DNA of 61,044 bases from Bavariicoccus seileri WCC 4188 (GCF_000421665.1 NZ_ATXL01000007.1:1-61044); one strand, 5' to 3'. Positions 28,561 to 38,272 are shown, counted from the first letter of the stretch. Made by a program: numbers and translations. The notes: generated by a model from the letters alone, not told the origin.

Positions 28561-30710
28561 CCCTGATATCTTTTTTGAAGAATCATGTTCGTTGGATCTT
28601 CGTTATCTTAGTGCTTTTAGTCTTTAGGGCATATGGTGAATTGGCATTACCAGGTTATACAAGTGACTTAGTAGACGTTGGAATCCAACAAAAAGGGATC
28701 GAGAGTCCAGCTCCAGAGATGCTTAGTCCAGAGACTTACAAAGCCATTGAAGTCTTATTAAAAGAGGATGACAAGAAGACGTTTGAACAATTCTATGAGT
28801 TAACTGGTGATAAATACAAATTGAATCGAAGCTTGACTGATGAAGAACAAGACACATTAGCAGCTATCACCAGGGGACCTCTAGCAGCCTTTATTACGAT
28901 TCAACAAACGGCAGGACTTGATCAGGAAACTTTGATCCAAACGTTAGCATCAGATCAGCTACCATCAGAACAATTGGAACAATTTAAGGCCGTCACAACT
29001 GAGCAGACCAAAAAGTTGCCAGGAACAACACTTGATCAGATGGCCATTGCTAGTTTACAAACGGAATACAGTGATTTAGGGATTGACCTGGATCAAAAGC
29101 AAATGAATTATTTGATTGCTACAGGGGCTAAAATGATTGCCTTCACTATTGTGGCAACTTTGGCAGCTATTGGCGCTGGCTTTATCGCTGCTCGTGTTGC
29201 TGCTCGTATAGCTCAAGAGAAGCGGTCAGCATTATTGAAGAAAGTCTTGAATTTCTCTAATCAAGAAATGGACCAATATTCCACTGCTTCCTTAATCACA
29301 CGATCAACGAATGATATTCAACAGATTCAAATGGCTACGACGATTGGATTAAGAATTGGTTTATTCTCACCAATCATGGCCATTAGTGGTATCGTCCAAG
29401 TTGCTACAACAAGAACTGGTATGAGTTGGATTATTATTGTTGCTGTAGCCGTTATAGGGACCTTTGTGGGAACCTTATTCAGTTTTGCAATGCCAAAATT
29501 TAGGATTATGCAAAAATTAATCGACCGAGTGAACTTAGTCAGTCGTGAGATTCTGACCGGGACACAAGTCATCCGTGTTTTTGCACGAGAAAAGCATGAA
29601 GAAGCTCGTTTTGATGAGGCTTCTACTGATTTGAAAAAGACGCAATTATTTACCAACCGTTTAATGACCCTGATGGAACCATTTATGATCTTTTCTATCA
29701 ATGCAATCGTTTCTTTGATTGTCTGGACGGCAGCCAAGGGAATCGATTCTGGACAATTGCAAGTTGGTGAAATGATGGCGTTCATTACCTATACTATGAT
29801 TATTACCCAGTCCTTTATGATGTTGACCATGATGTCCATCATGTTGCCTCGTGCAAATGTGTCTGCCGAAAGAATCCAAGAAGTCATCAATACAACCTAT
29901 CATATTGTTGACAATCCAGATGGCAGTATCGATTACACTAGCTTAGTGGGAAGAGTGTCCTTTAATGATGTTTCCTTCAAGTTTCCCAATGCTTCTGAAA
30001 ATACCTTATCTCATATTACGTTTACAGCTGAACCCGGAGAGACAACCGCTATAATCGGGAGTACCGGAAGTGGGAAATCTACAATCTTAAATCTTCTTGC
30101 TCGATTTTATGATGTCACTGAAGGATCGATTACCGTCGATAATAAAGATATTCGTGATATGAACCAATCCGAATTACGACGTATAGAGGGATATGTCCCA
30201 CAGAAGGGAATTCTTTTTAGTGGAACAATTGCTGATAATATTACTTATGGTGGCGATGATATTCCAGAAGAGACAATGTTAGAAGCAGCACAAATTGCAC
30301 AAGCAACTGGTTTTATTGAAGAAAAAGAAAAGCAATATGAGAGCCCAATCGCACAAGGCGGGTCTAATGTTTCAGGTGGACAAAAACAACGGCTTGCCAT
30401 CGCAAGAGCTATCGCCAGAAATCCTAAGATCTATATGTTCGACGATAGTTTCTCCGCTCTTGATTACAAAACTGATGTAACTTTGCGAAGAGCTTTAAGC
30501 GAAAAAGTGGCAGATAAAACAGTCCTTATCGTTGCTCAACGAATCTCTACTGTATTACATGCCAACAAGATAATCGTATTGAATGAAGGGGAAATCGACG
30601 GCATTGGAACACATGAGGAGTTGTTGCGGACATCTAAGACCTATCTAGAGATCGCTGAAAGTCAACTCTCGCAAAAAGAATTAGGATTGGCAGGTGAAGA
30701 CAATGAGTAA
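28557..30710 (+). CDS. efrA: Heterodimeric ABC multidrug exporter subunit, degenerate site
   Basis: 717 residues, longer than the usual ~580, because ~130 residues (about 35-165) are inserted between the first two membrane helices and are predicted to face outward. Walker A is GSTGSGKST, the signature is VSGGQKQRL and Walker B is YMFDDSFSALD. In Walker B an Asp replaces the catalytic Glu, the hallmark of the non-consensus half of EfrAB/LmrCD-type exporters. It overlaps marR and the partner gene. Gene symbol by architecture. Confidence 0.88.
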   Translation: MTLISFLKNHVRWIFVILVLLVFRAYGELALPGYTSDLVDVGIQQKGIESPAPEMLSPETYKAIEVLLKEDDKKTFEQFYELTGDKYKLNRSLTDEEQDTLAAITRGPLAAFITIQQTAGLDQETLIQTLASDQLPSEQLEQFKAVTTEQTKKLPGTTLDQMAIASLQTEYSDLGIDLDQKQMNYLIATGAKMIAFTIVATLAAIGAGFIAARVAARIAQEKRSALLKKVLNFSNQEMDQYSTASLITRSTNDIQQIQMATTIGLRIGLFSPIMAISGIVQVATTRTGMSWIIIVAVAVIGTFVGTLFSFAMPKFRIMQKLIDRVNLVSREILTGTQVIRVFAREKHEEARFDEASTDLKKTQLFTNRLMTLMEPFMIFSINAIVSLIVWTAAKGIDSGQLQVGEMMAFITYTMIITQSFMMLTMMSIMLPRANVSAERIQEVINTTYHIVDNPDGSIDYTSLVGRVSFNDVSFKFPNASENTLSHITFTAEPGETTAIIGSTGSGKSTILNLLARFYDVTEGSITVDNKDIRDMNQSELRRIEGYVPQKGILFSGTIADNITYGGDDIPEETMLEAAQIAQATGFIEEKEKQYESPIAQGGSNVSGGQKQRLAIARAIARNPKIYMFDDSFSALDYKTDVTLRRALSEKVADKTVLIVAQRISTVLHANKIIVLNEGEIDGIGTHEELLRTSKTYLEIAESQLSQKELGLAGEDNE

Positions 30711-32550
30711 GACAAGCGATTCTAATAAAAAGGAAGTTAAACGTCCCGTTGGTGGTTCTCCAATGGCCGGTGAACGTCCAAAGGATTTCAAGAATAGCAT
30801 TGGAAAGTTATTCCGATATATGATGGCTTTTAAATGGCACTTACTTATCGTTGTTATCGCTGCAATTGGTAGTACGGTCTTCGTTATTATTGGTCCACGT
30901 TTGATCAGTAGTGCTATCAATGAATTGTTCGATGGCTTAATCAAAAAGATATCTGGGCAAGGTGGTATCGATTTTAGTCGGGTTGGTCATCTGATTCTAA
31001 TGACGCTTGGGTTATATGCTGTTGCAAGTGTCTTCAGTTTCATTCAAGGATGGATCATGACGAATGTGACCCAACAAGTCGTTTATAACCTCAGGCGTGA
31101 TATGAGTGAGAAAATCAATCATGTGCCGATCAGCTACTTTGAAGGTAATTCAATCGGGGAGATTTTATCGCGGATCACAAACGATATCGATACTTTAGGT
31201 CAGTCATTGAACCAAAGTTTGAATACGACTGTTAGCAGTCTTACCATGATTATCGGGGTCGCAATCATGATGCTGTCAATTAGTCCGATGATGACCCTGA
31301 TTACCCTGATTATTTTGCCGATATCAGTGTTGTTAGTTGGTATGGTCATGAAATTCAGTCAACGGTATTTCAGACAACAACAAAAGCATTTGGGTGTCGT
31401 TAATGGTCAGATTGAGGAGACTTTTGCTGGTCAACTGATTGTACGGGCTTATAATCGTGAGCAACATGTTATCAGTGATTTTGAAAAAGAAAACGGTCTT
31501 CTATATGAATCAGGTTGGAAGAGCCAATTTTTCTCAGGTCTACTGTGGCCTTTAATGACCTTCGTGGGCAACTTGGGATATGTGCTAGTTGTCATTGCCG
31601 GAAGTTACTTATCTATCCATGGAGCATTGACGATTGGTGATATTCAAGCCTTTGTTGTTTATATCAGAAACTTTACGCAACCAATCACTAACTTAGCTCA
31701 AGTCATCAATCAAGTCCAAAGTATGGCAGCAGCAGCTGAACGGGTATTCAATTTCTTAGAGATTGACAATGAAAGTGACAATGGCACGTTAGAAATCCCT
31801 GATAACCAAATCAAGGGTGAAGTCAGTTTTGAACATGTGAAATTCGGCTACGATCCTAACCAAACGATCATCAATGACTTTTCAATCGATGTGAAACCTG
31901 GTCAAAAAATAGCCATCGTTGGTCCTACTGGGGCTGGGAAGACGACGATTGTCAAGTTACTTCTTCGCTTTTATGATGTGGATTCGGGTACCATCAAGGT
32001 TGATGAGCATAATATCCAAGATTTTAAGCGGACGAACCTCAGACAGCACTTTGGGATGGTTCTTCAAGACACCTGGTTGTTTAATGGGTCAATCATGGAA
32101 AATCTCCGCTATGGTGATTTAAACGCCAGCGATGAAGAGGTCATTGAAGCTGCTAAAGCAGCCCATGTTGATCATTTTATCAAGACATTGCCGGATGGGT
32201 ATGAGGCGCTGATGAATGAGAACAGCGATAACATTTCACAAGGACAAAAGCAGTTGTTAACCATAGCCCGTGCTATTTTAGCAGACAGACCGATTTTGAT
32301 TTTAGACGAAGCAACTTCAAGTGTAGATACAAGAACAGAATCGTTAATCCAATCAGCTATGGACCATTTAATGGCAGGTAGGACGAGTTTCATTATTGCA
32401 CATCGGTTGTCAACAATCAGAAATGCTGATACTATTCTTGTCATGAGAGATGGCGATATTGTGGAACAAGGTAACCATGAAGAGCTACTCGAAAAGAATG
32501 GCTTCTATGCAGATCTTTACAATAGTCAGTTTTCAGATGCAGCAGAGTAA
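30703..32550 (+). CDS. efrB: Heterodimeric ABC multidrug exporter subunit, consensus site
   Basis: 615 residues from ATG 30703 (AGGTGAAG upstream; an in-frame GTG lies at 30694), overlapping the previous stop. A basic N-terminus (KRPVGGSPMAGERPKDF) typical of EfrB/LmrD precedes six membrane helices and an ATPase with GPTGAGKTT, Walker B LILDEAT with catalytic Glu, and a divergent signature ISQGQKQLL. The two subunits together form one active ATP site. It should export drugs or lipids across the cytoplasmic membrane. Confidence 0.92.
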   Translation: MSKTSDSNKKEVKRPVGGSPMAGERPKDFKNSIGKLFRYMMAFKWHLLIVVIAAIGSTVFVIIGPRLISSAINELFDGLIKKISGQGGIDFSRVGHLILMTLGLYAVASVFSFIQGWIMTNVTQQVVYNLRRDMSEKINHVPISYFEGNSIGEILSRITNDIDTLGQSLNQSLNTTVSSLTMIIGVAIMMLSISPMMTLITLIILPISVLLVGMVMKFSQRYFRQQQKHLGVVNGQIEETFAGQLIVRAYNREQHVISDFEKENGLLYESGWKSQFFSGLLWPLMTFVGNLGYVLVVIAGSYLSIHGALTIGDIQAFVVYIRNFTQPITNLAQVINQVQSMAAAAERVFNFLEIDNESDNGTLEIPDNQIKGEVSFEHVKFGYDPNQTIINDFSIDVKPGQKIAIVGPTGAGKTTIVKLLLRFYDVDSGTIKVDEHNIQDFKRTNLRQHFGMVLQDTWLFNGSIMENLRYGDLNASDEEVIEAAKAAHVDHFIKTLPDGYEALMNENSDNISQGQKQLLTIARAILADRPILILDEATSSVDTRTESLIQSAMDHLMAGRTSFIIAHRLSTIRNADTILVMRDGDIVEQGNHEELLEKNGFYADLYNSQFSDAAE

Positions 32551-32574
32551 CTAGTAATAGATTGAGGAGTGACA

Positions 32575-33249
32575 ATGGTGCACCAAGATTGGTTGATGCT
32601 AATTTTTGTAGGGGTATTAGGAGGATTGATCGTTCTAGTCTCTGAGGTTAGCGGGTTAGAACAAAATTACTTATTATGGAATCTGTTCCTTGCTTTGATC
32701 CCTTATTATGTTGCTCGGTTTAGAAGCGCGAGAGGTGAAAGGAAGAGGAGGGACTGGCAGAATCGTGTTCTAGAGGTTGTATGGCTTCTTTTCTATCCCA
32801 ATGCTTTTTATATCGTGACAGATTTGATCCATATCCAAAATGATGTCTTTTATACGGTTTCAGAAACTGAAGCAAGTTATATAATGAGTTGGGTCATCTG
32901 GGCGCGCTTATTATTGCTATTTGCTACTGTATTTGTAGCCGTGATGTTGACCTACCATGCTTTTTACGAGATGCTTTTGATTTGGCAGCAACAGTTTAAA
33001 GGCTGGTGGGCGACGGTATTTTTCACCATTGGTATCAGTGTTTTGACTGGGGCAGGAATCGTGATGGGACGGTTTGATCGACTGAATAGTTGGGATATCA
33101 TCCAACACCCTCTAACAGTCGTCACGATATTTTTACATAGCTTTATGCCAGATAGAATTATTTATACAGCTATGTTTGCCTTACTACACGCTGCATTAGT
33201 GATATTTTTAAGATTGATAGAAAAAAACCGCTTAGCTAAAAATAGCTAA
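32575..33249 (+). CDS. DUF1361 family membrane protein
   Basis: About 224 residues (starts at 32575 ATG or 32578 GTG fit the GAGGAG site; 32569 GTG is too close). Six hydrophobic segments with the DUF1361 pattern WLLFYPNAFYIVTDLIHI and GRFDRLNSWDII. Function unknown. It follows efrB by ~25 bases and ends at a strong terminator, so it is probably the last gene of the exporter operon. Confidence 0.85.
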   Translation: MVHQDWLMLIFVGVLGGLIVLVSEVSGLEQNYLLWNLFLALIPYYVARFRSARGERKRRDWQNRVLEVVWLLFYPNAFYIVTDLIHIQNDVFYTVSETEASYIMSWVIWARLLLLFATVFVAVMLTYHAFYEMLLIWQQQFKGWWATVFFTIGISVLTGAGIVMGRFDRLNSWDIIQHPLTVVTIFLHSFMPDRIIYTAMFALLHAALVIFLRLIEKNRLAKNS

Positions 33250-33259
33250 GCGATTTTTT
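33221..33259. terminator. Bidirectional terminator after DUF1361
   Basis: CGCTTAGCTA-AAAA-TAGCTAAGCG, with A7 before and T6 after. It overlaps the 3' end of the DUF1361 gene. Confidence 0.93.
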
Positions 33260-33326
33260 AGTTGGACAATCATAATAGACTAAGTTTTGTGATCTATACA
33301 CTTCTAGTGTGATCTAAAGTGTGATC

Positions 33327-33896
33327 TTAATAGTGATGTCTTTGTGTTTCTTTGTGGCGCATGATTCGAGATAGGATAGGGTAAAGGATTGGGACGAGAA
33401 TTGCTGTCAATATGGCAGAAGCAACGGTTGCACTCATGCTTGATACGGCAGTAGTGATGGCAACTGAGAGTGATGCTCCTATCATGAGTTGGGTCGCTGT
33501 ATATTTAACAAATATAATGACAACTTTCGTGAATGCTGCAGCGATACCTGTTATGATCAGATGGCCTGGTGTGGGTGTTCCCTTGAGCACGACTTGGTAA
33601 ACAAGATGAATGACTAAAATAACGATCAAAGATTCAAGCACGGTTACCCAAGCTACTGCCGCATAGCCGTTTAGTATGTCAAAAGCTGCTAGACCAATGA
33701 CGGCTGCAATGGTTCCTCTTTTAGTCCCCAATAATAGAGCTCCGACGGCAACAAGGGCATTACCGATGTGTACAAAGGGAGCACCGATAAAACTAGGCAG
33801 GGGAATCCTGAAGAATGATATTCCTAAGAAAATCAATACGGCATATAGAGCAGTAACTACTATGTTGTAGGTTGAGTCAGATTGTTTTTGTTTCAT
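33327..33896 (-). CDS. pdxU: ECF transporter S component, probably for vitamin B6
   Basis: 189 residues from ATG 33896 with GGAGG five bases upstream. Six hydrophobic segments in the compact S-component layout (FIGAPFVHIGNALVAVGALLLGTKRG). It would pair with a shared EcfAAT module located elsewhere. The adjacent upstream gene on the same strand is a pyridoxal/pyridoxamine kinase, so a B6 vitamer is the likely substrate. Assignment rests on this neighbour. Confidence 0.75.
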   Translation of the reverse strand: MKQKQSDSTYNIVVTALYAVLIFLGISFFRIPLPSFIGAPFVHIGNALVAVGALLLGTKRGTIAAVIGLAAFDILNGYAAVAWVTVLESLIVILVIHLVYQVVLKGTPTPGHLIITGIAAAFTKVVIIFVKYTATQLMIGASLSVAITTAVSSMSATVASAILTAILVPILYPILSRIMRHKETQRHHY

Positions 33897-33998
33897 AATT
33901 TCCTCCATAATTTGTCTTTGCTTGAGTTCAATAGAGTAACGAATTGTTCCTATAATAGCTAATAGCGGTCAAATGTTATAAAAAGCGTTAAGCATAAA

Positions 33999-34862
33999 TT
34001 ATTGATAGGGTTCGCTTACCTCTTCATTAATGGGAAATCGGCGATAGGGCAATAACTTTTGAAAGAGTGGCTCGTAAGTCAATCCTTCAAAAGGATCAGT
34101 TGTGAGTTGTAGGCTTTCTTTGATAAAGGCCATAGCTACTGGAATAGCGACCTCAAGGCTATAGTGATTGATTAAGAGTCCGAAAACAACTTGAGAGAAA
34201 CAATCGCCTACGCCAACTGATTTTTGCATCACATAGTGTTCTCGAAACCGCTTGATAAGGGGTTGTTCACGTCCCTGTGAAATCACCCATACCTCGATAA
34301 CACTCTCCTCAAGTTCAATCCCAGAAACGATCCATTTAGCTGATGGATTGAGCTCAAGTAGTTTTTGAGCTAGTTCTTTTAGAAAACTGACAGTGATTTT
34401 TTGAGAAAAAACAGGATAATCCGTATCAGTCAATAAACAGGCTTCAGTGATGTTAGGAGTCAAATAATCCGCTACTTTTGCTAATTGAACAAGAGCCTTT
34501 GCAAAATCTGTCTGAAAGTAGCGATAATAATGACCATTATCCCCAATGGTTGGGTCGAAATAGAGAGGCAATGGTTTTTCTTCTAGATACTTCGTGATGA
34601 TTTCAGCTTGTTCGGCCGTTGGAACAAAGCCAACGACCACATGATCGACAGGATCGTTCAACTTTTTTGAATGGGCTAAGCTGGTTTTTAAGAGATCTGT
34701 TTCAACATAGAGTGTGCTGTCTTTATATCCCAAGTGAGTTGGTAAGACGCAAGTGGGTAATAAAGCAGTTTTTAACCCTAAGTAACTAAAGATGGGGTAA
34801 GTTACCCCTCCAGCGACTTTTCCAAATACGGGAAGGTCGTTGATTGCGAGAACATGTGTCAT
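33999..34862 (-). CDS. pdxK: Pyridoxal/pyridoxamine kinase (PdxK/PdxY family)
   Basis: 287 residues, ribokinase-like fold. The start THVLAINDLPVFGKVAGGVTYPIFSYLG matches the AINDLSGFGRCSL signature of pyridoxine kinases with substitutions. DPTIGDNGHYY, LTPNITEACLL and the GVGDCFSQVVFG anion hole with catalytic Asp follow. It phosphorylates salvaged B6 vitamers to trap them. AAAGGTGAT precedes the ATG. An operon with the S component is likely (102-base gap). Confidence 0.88.
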   Translation of the reverse strand: MTHVLAINDLPVFGKVAGGVTYPIFSYLGLKTALLPTCVLPTHLGYKDSTLYVETDLLKTSLAHSKKLNDPVDHVVVGFVPTAEQAEIITKYLEEKPLPLYFDPTIGDNGHYYRYFQTDFAKALVQLAKVADYLTPNITEACLLTDTDYPVFSQKITVSFLKELAQKLLELNPSAKWIVSGIELEESVIEVWVISQGREQPLIKRFREHYVMQKSVGVGDCFSQVVFGLLINHYSLEVAIPVAMAFIKESLQLTTDPFEGLTYEPLFQKLLPYRRFPINEEVSEPYQ

Positions 34863-34903
34863 TTTTTATCACCTTTATAGTTATCTTGTATGAGTTCCTT
34901 ATG

Positions 34904-34945
34904 GCCTAGTTCTAGTTCGTAAAAGCCTAGCCCTAGTTTGCTAGA
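34904..34945. repeat. 21-bp degenerate tandem repeat, two units
   Basis: GCCTAGTTCTAGTTCGTAAAA is followed by GCCTAGCCCTAGTTTGCTAGA. It lies upstream of pdxK in a gene-free stretch (34863-35210). Confidence 0.7.
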
Positions 34946-35210
34946 GTAAAGTTTGGTAGTGGCAGTTCGATAGTGGTAAAAGCACTATAAATTAGTAAGA
35001 AAAACAGTCACTAGGGAAAACGATAGGAAAAATAGAGAAAAAACGTTGTGAGATTATTTTCATATCACGCTAGTATGTCGCTATTGTACAATACGAGTTT
35101 TCTAATATCAATTTAAAATAAATCTCATCAACATCTCATAATAGTGTTGACATTAAGTGGGAGATATTATATTATTTTGGCAACAAGTTTGAAGGAGAGG
35201 AGAACACCAC

Positions 35211-35252
35211 ATGGATTTTGCTACTGTGACATTATACTGGCAACGCACATAG
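35211..35252 (+). CDS. Tyr-Trp leader peptide of the TrpXYZ-like operon
   Basis: A 13-codon ORF, MDFATVTLYWQRT, too short for standard gene calling. A strong GAAGGAGAGGAG lies 8-20 bases upstream of the ATG. Adjacent TAC and TGG codons (35235-35240) are followed closely by a stop, then by alternative hairpins and two terminators, and then by a transporter whose family imports tryptophan in streptococci. Ribosome stalling on Tyr/Trp codons would be a classical attenuation signal. Expression is not shown. Confidence 0.65.
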   Translation: MDFATVTLYWQRT

Positions 35253-35425
35253 TCTGGTTGTTCTCGCACATGTTGATCAACGTGTAGAAACAACCAATTC
35301 CGTTTAGGTAGAGGGAGTTTCTATGTGGTGATCCAGAAATAGGACATTTTTCCTATGATTGACCGCATAGTAAGTGCGGCATTTTTTGTTCAGTCGCACA
35401 AGTCGTGCGGCTTTTTCTTTTGCTT
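35253..35425 (+). promoter_or_regulatory. Transcription attenuator with tandem terminators
   Basis: Directly after the leader stop, GGTTGTT pairs with AACAACC around an inner CACATGTTGATCAACGTG stem (~35256-35296). The alternative pairing TAGAAAC (~35285) with GTTTCTA (~35317) would disrupt it. ATAGGA/TCCTAT follows at ~35340-35357. Two terminators end the region: CCGCA/TGCGG followed by CATTTTTT (~35363-35388) and GTCGCAC/GTGCGGC followed by TTTTTCTTTT (~35393-35420). No T-box bulge is present. Leader-peptide control is inferred. Confidence 0.65.
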
Positions 35426-35535
35426 AAATGGCGGATAAATCTTGAAATGAGAAGCAGTAAAAAGATGAATCATCATTAAAAAAGTTGAAGTGTCATTATA
35501 AAAATAATAGACATAATAGAAGAGGAGCTCAAAAA

Positions 35536-36609
35536 ATGAAAATCGATATTAAAAAGATAGTTATAGGCTTAGTAATTCTAGGATTGGTAATCAGTTTTCC
35601 ATTTCTTTTCAATAATGCCAAACAGGGTAAAGATACCGATGCAACTTCTAAAGGAGATACGACAGAAACAGCAAGTGATGACGATAAGAGCGAGGATGAA
35701 CAGGTGCAAATTGGGATTCTTCAACTAGTGAGTCATCCAGCTCTCGATGCTATTGCTCAAGGTATTTATGATGGTTTAGCAGAAGCAGGATATAAAAACG
35801 GCGAGAAGGCCTCAATCGATTTGGAAAATGCGCAAGGGGATCAAGGTAATTTGGCAACGATGACGCAAACGTTGATTGCGAAAGATCCAGATGTTTTAGT
35901 CGGAATCACGACACCAGCGGCACAAACCTTAGCCAATGCTGAAAAAACAACGCCTGTGATTATGAGTGCAGTCACTTATCCTGAAGAAGCTGGTCTAGTA
36001 GCTTCAGAGAATAAACCAGGAGGCAATGTCACAGGTGTTAGTGACCGTACGCCTGTTAAAGAACAAATTGCTCAAATTAAAGAAGTTTTACCAGATGCTG
36101 AAACAATTGGTGTTTTATACACTGCGAGTGAAGATAATGCGGCTACGCAAGCAAAAGAAGCTGAGCAAGCGATAGAAGAACTCGGACTCAAATCAGAAAC
36201 TAAAACAGTCTCGAATACGACTGATCTTCAACAAATTTCCGAACAGTTAGCTAGTCAAGTCGATGCTATATATGTACCCATTGATAATGGTATCGCATCA
36301 GCTATGGTCACCTTGGTTAATGTAACTGATAGCTATAAAATACCAGTATTCCCGTCTGCTGACACAATGGTTAAAGATGGTGGTTTTATGGGATTAGGGG
36401 TTGACCAATATGGTGTTGGAAAGCAAACGGCTGAAGTTATTGTTGATATATTAAAGGGAGAAAAACCAAGTGACTACCCTATCAAAATAACAACTGCCAC
36501 CACTACTTACGTCAATGAAGAGAAAGCAAAGGAACTCGGTATCACTATTCCAGATGACCTATTAAAGGATGCTGAGATTGTAGTACCGAGTGAAGAGGGA
36601 GGAAATTAA
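35536..36609 (+). CDS. trpX: ABC transporter substrate-binding protein, TrpX-like
   Basis: 357 residues from ATG 35536 with GAGGAG upstream. One N-terminal hydrophobic helix (IVIGLVILGLVISFPFLF) without a lipobox Cys suggests a membrane-anchored protein. A Thr/Asp/Glu-rich linker precedes the PF04392-type binding fold (VQIGILQLVSHPALDAIAQGIYDGL, LAEAGYKNG). This family feeds the tryptophan importer TrpXYZ in streptococci. It is the first gene of a tight three-gene operon behind the Tyr-Trp attenuator. Ligand could be Trp, Tyr or a related compound. Confidence 0.82.
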   Translation: MKIDIKKIVIGLVILGLVISFPFLFNNAKQGKDTDATSKGDTTETASDDDKSEDEQVQIGILQLVSHPALDAIAQGIYDGLAEAGYKNGEKASIDLENAQGDQGNLATMTQTLIAKDPDVLVGITTPAAQTLANAEKTTPVIMSAVTYPEEAGLVASENKPGGNVTGVSDRTPVKEQIAQIKEVLPDAETIGVLYTASEDNAATQAKEAEQAIEELGLKSETKTVSNTTDLQQISEQLASQVDAIYVPIDNGIASAMVTLVNVTDSYKIPVFPSADTMVKDGGFMGLGVDQYGVGKQTAEVIVDILKGEKPSDYPIKITTATTTYVNEEKAKELGITIPDDLLKDAEIVVPSEEGGN

Positions 36610-36611
36610 AG

Positions 36612-37508
36612 ATGTCATTACTCATATCTGCCGTTGTTCAAGGGATTTTATGGAGTGTCGTATCTTTAGGTTTGTTTATCACTTTTAGAATCTTGAATAT
36701 TGCCGATATGACGACGGAAGGTTCCTTCCCACTTGGTGCAGCTGTTGCTGTACAAGCTATTATCCATGGGTATTCGCCTATCATCGCATTAGTTTTAGCT
36801 TTTTTGAGTGGACTGCTAGCAGGAGCATTGACTGGATTCTTGATTGCCATCTGTCGTATTCCGAGTTTATTAGCTGGGATACTCAGCATGACGGCAATGT
36901 ATTCTATCAATTTAAGAGTATTGAATCGACCAAACCAAAATTTGTTGAGTCATAGAACAATCATTGATCTAGTCAGCGACTCTCCTAATTTTAAACAATA
37001 TGCTTCGCTTTGGGTCGGTATACTCCTGACATTGGTCGTGGTAGTCGGTATGGATTGGTTTTTCAAGACTGAGTTAGGGCAAGCTATCATTGCAACAGGT
37101 GACAATAATCGAATGGCACGCTCTTTTGGAGTTGATACGAAAAAAATGACTGTTATTGGAATAATGCTCGCAAATGGTTTAATCAGTATGGGTGGTGGCT
37201 TGATTGCTCAGTACAATGGTTATGCGGATGTCAATATGGGAATCGGTACGATTGTAGTTGGTTTAGCCGCTATCATCATTGGCGAGATTCTGTTTCAGAA
37301 TGTCAGCTTCATAATTCGCTTAACCTGTGTGATTGTTGGCGCCATCATCTACCGGTTGTTACTAGTGGTCGTCATCACAAGTGATATTCTGGAGGCAAAT
37401 GACTTCAAGTTGTTCTCTGCTCTCATCATCGCTGTTTGTTTGACCTTGCCCACTATTAGTCAAAAATTGCACTTACCCCAGTTATTTAGAAAGTCAGGTG
37501 ACAAATGA
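36612..37508 (+). CDS. trpY: ABC transporter permease, TrpY-like
   Basis: 298 residues of branched-chain-type permease (LivH-like) with ~8-9 membrane helices. ILNIADMTTEGSFPLGAAVA and SFGVDTKKMTVIGIMLANGLISMGGGL are typical of permeases partnered with PF04392 binding proteins. It begins two bases after the trpX stop and overlaps the ATPase gene by four bases. Confidence 0.85.
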   Translation: MSLLISAVVQGILWSVVSLGLFITFRILNIADMTTEGSFPLGAAVAVQAIIHGYSPIIALVLAFLSGLLAGALTGFLIAICRIPSLLAGILSMTAMYSINLRVLNRPNQNLLSHRTIIDLVSDSPNFKQYASLWVGILLTLVVVVGMDWFFKTELGQAIIATGDNNRMARSFGVDTKKMTVIGIMLANGLISMGGGLIAQYNGYADVNMGIGTIVVGLAAIIIGEILFQNVSFIIRLTCVIVGAIIYRLLLVVVITSDILEANDFKLFSALIIAVCLTLPTISQKLHLPQLFRKSGDK

Positions 37509-38272
37509 TGGACCAATTTATTGTGATTGATGATTTTTGCAAAACGTTTGGTAAGGGAACCGTCAAAGAAAACAAGGTCCTATCCCATATTTCCTTTGGT
37601 CTTGATAAGGCTGATTTTGGGGTGATCGTCGGTGGCAACGGTGCAGGAAAATCAACACTACTGAATAGCCTAGCAGGAGAACTTAAATTAGATAGCGGGA
37701 AATTAATGATAGACAAACAAGACATCACTCAAACGGATACGACCAAGAGATCTGTTTTTATCTCAAGGGTTTTTCAGGATCCTACACTTGGCACTGCGCC
37801 ACGAATGACGATTGCACAAAACTTGGCATTAGCTTATAAGAGAGGACAAAAAAGAGGCTTTAAGCCTTCCGTAAAGAAGGACGACCTACCACTGTTCAAG
37901 AAACGGTTGAAACAACTTGATTTGGGGTTAGAGGACCGTCTTGATGCCGATATGGATTCATTGTCAGGAGGCCAACGACAAGCAGTGTCTCTTGTCATGG
38001 CAACGCTGACTAAGCCAGACTTATTACTGCTAGATGAACATACAGCTGCACTTGACCCACATACCCAGCGGTTAGTGATGCAACTGACAGATCAATTGGT
38101 GAGAGAATATGGGATCACGACCTTGATGATAACCCATAGCTTGAGTGATGCGGTCGCTTATGGCGATAAATTATTTATCTTGAACCACGGTGAATTGGTC
38201 AAAATAGTCGATCGTGAGAGTAAGAAAAGTTTAACAATTGATAATTTATTTCATAGCATGGGAACATTATAG
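37505..38272 (+). CDS. trpZ: ABC transporter ATP-binding protein, TrpZ-like
   Basis: 255 residues. Walker A GGNGAGKST, signature LSGGQRQAV, Walker B LLLLDEHTAALDP (His instead of the common Pro after Glu is usual in this subfamily) and H-loop THSLSDA. It completes the importer with trpX and trpY; the gene overlaps trpY by ATGA. Confidence 0.88.
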   Translation: MMDQFIVIDDFCKTFGKGTVKENKVLSHISFGLDKADFGVIVGGNGAGKSTLLNSLAGELKLDSGKLMIDKQDITQTDTTKRSVFISRVFQDPTLGTAPRMTIAQNLALAYKRGQKRGFKPSVKKDDLPLFKKRLKQLDLGLEDRLDADMDSLSGGQRQAVSLVMATLTKPDLLLLDEHTAALDPHTQRLVMQLTDQLVREYGITTLMITHSLSDAVAYGDKLFILNHGELVKIVDRESKKSLTIDNLFHSMGTL

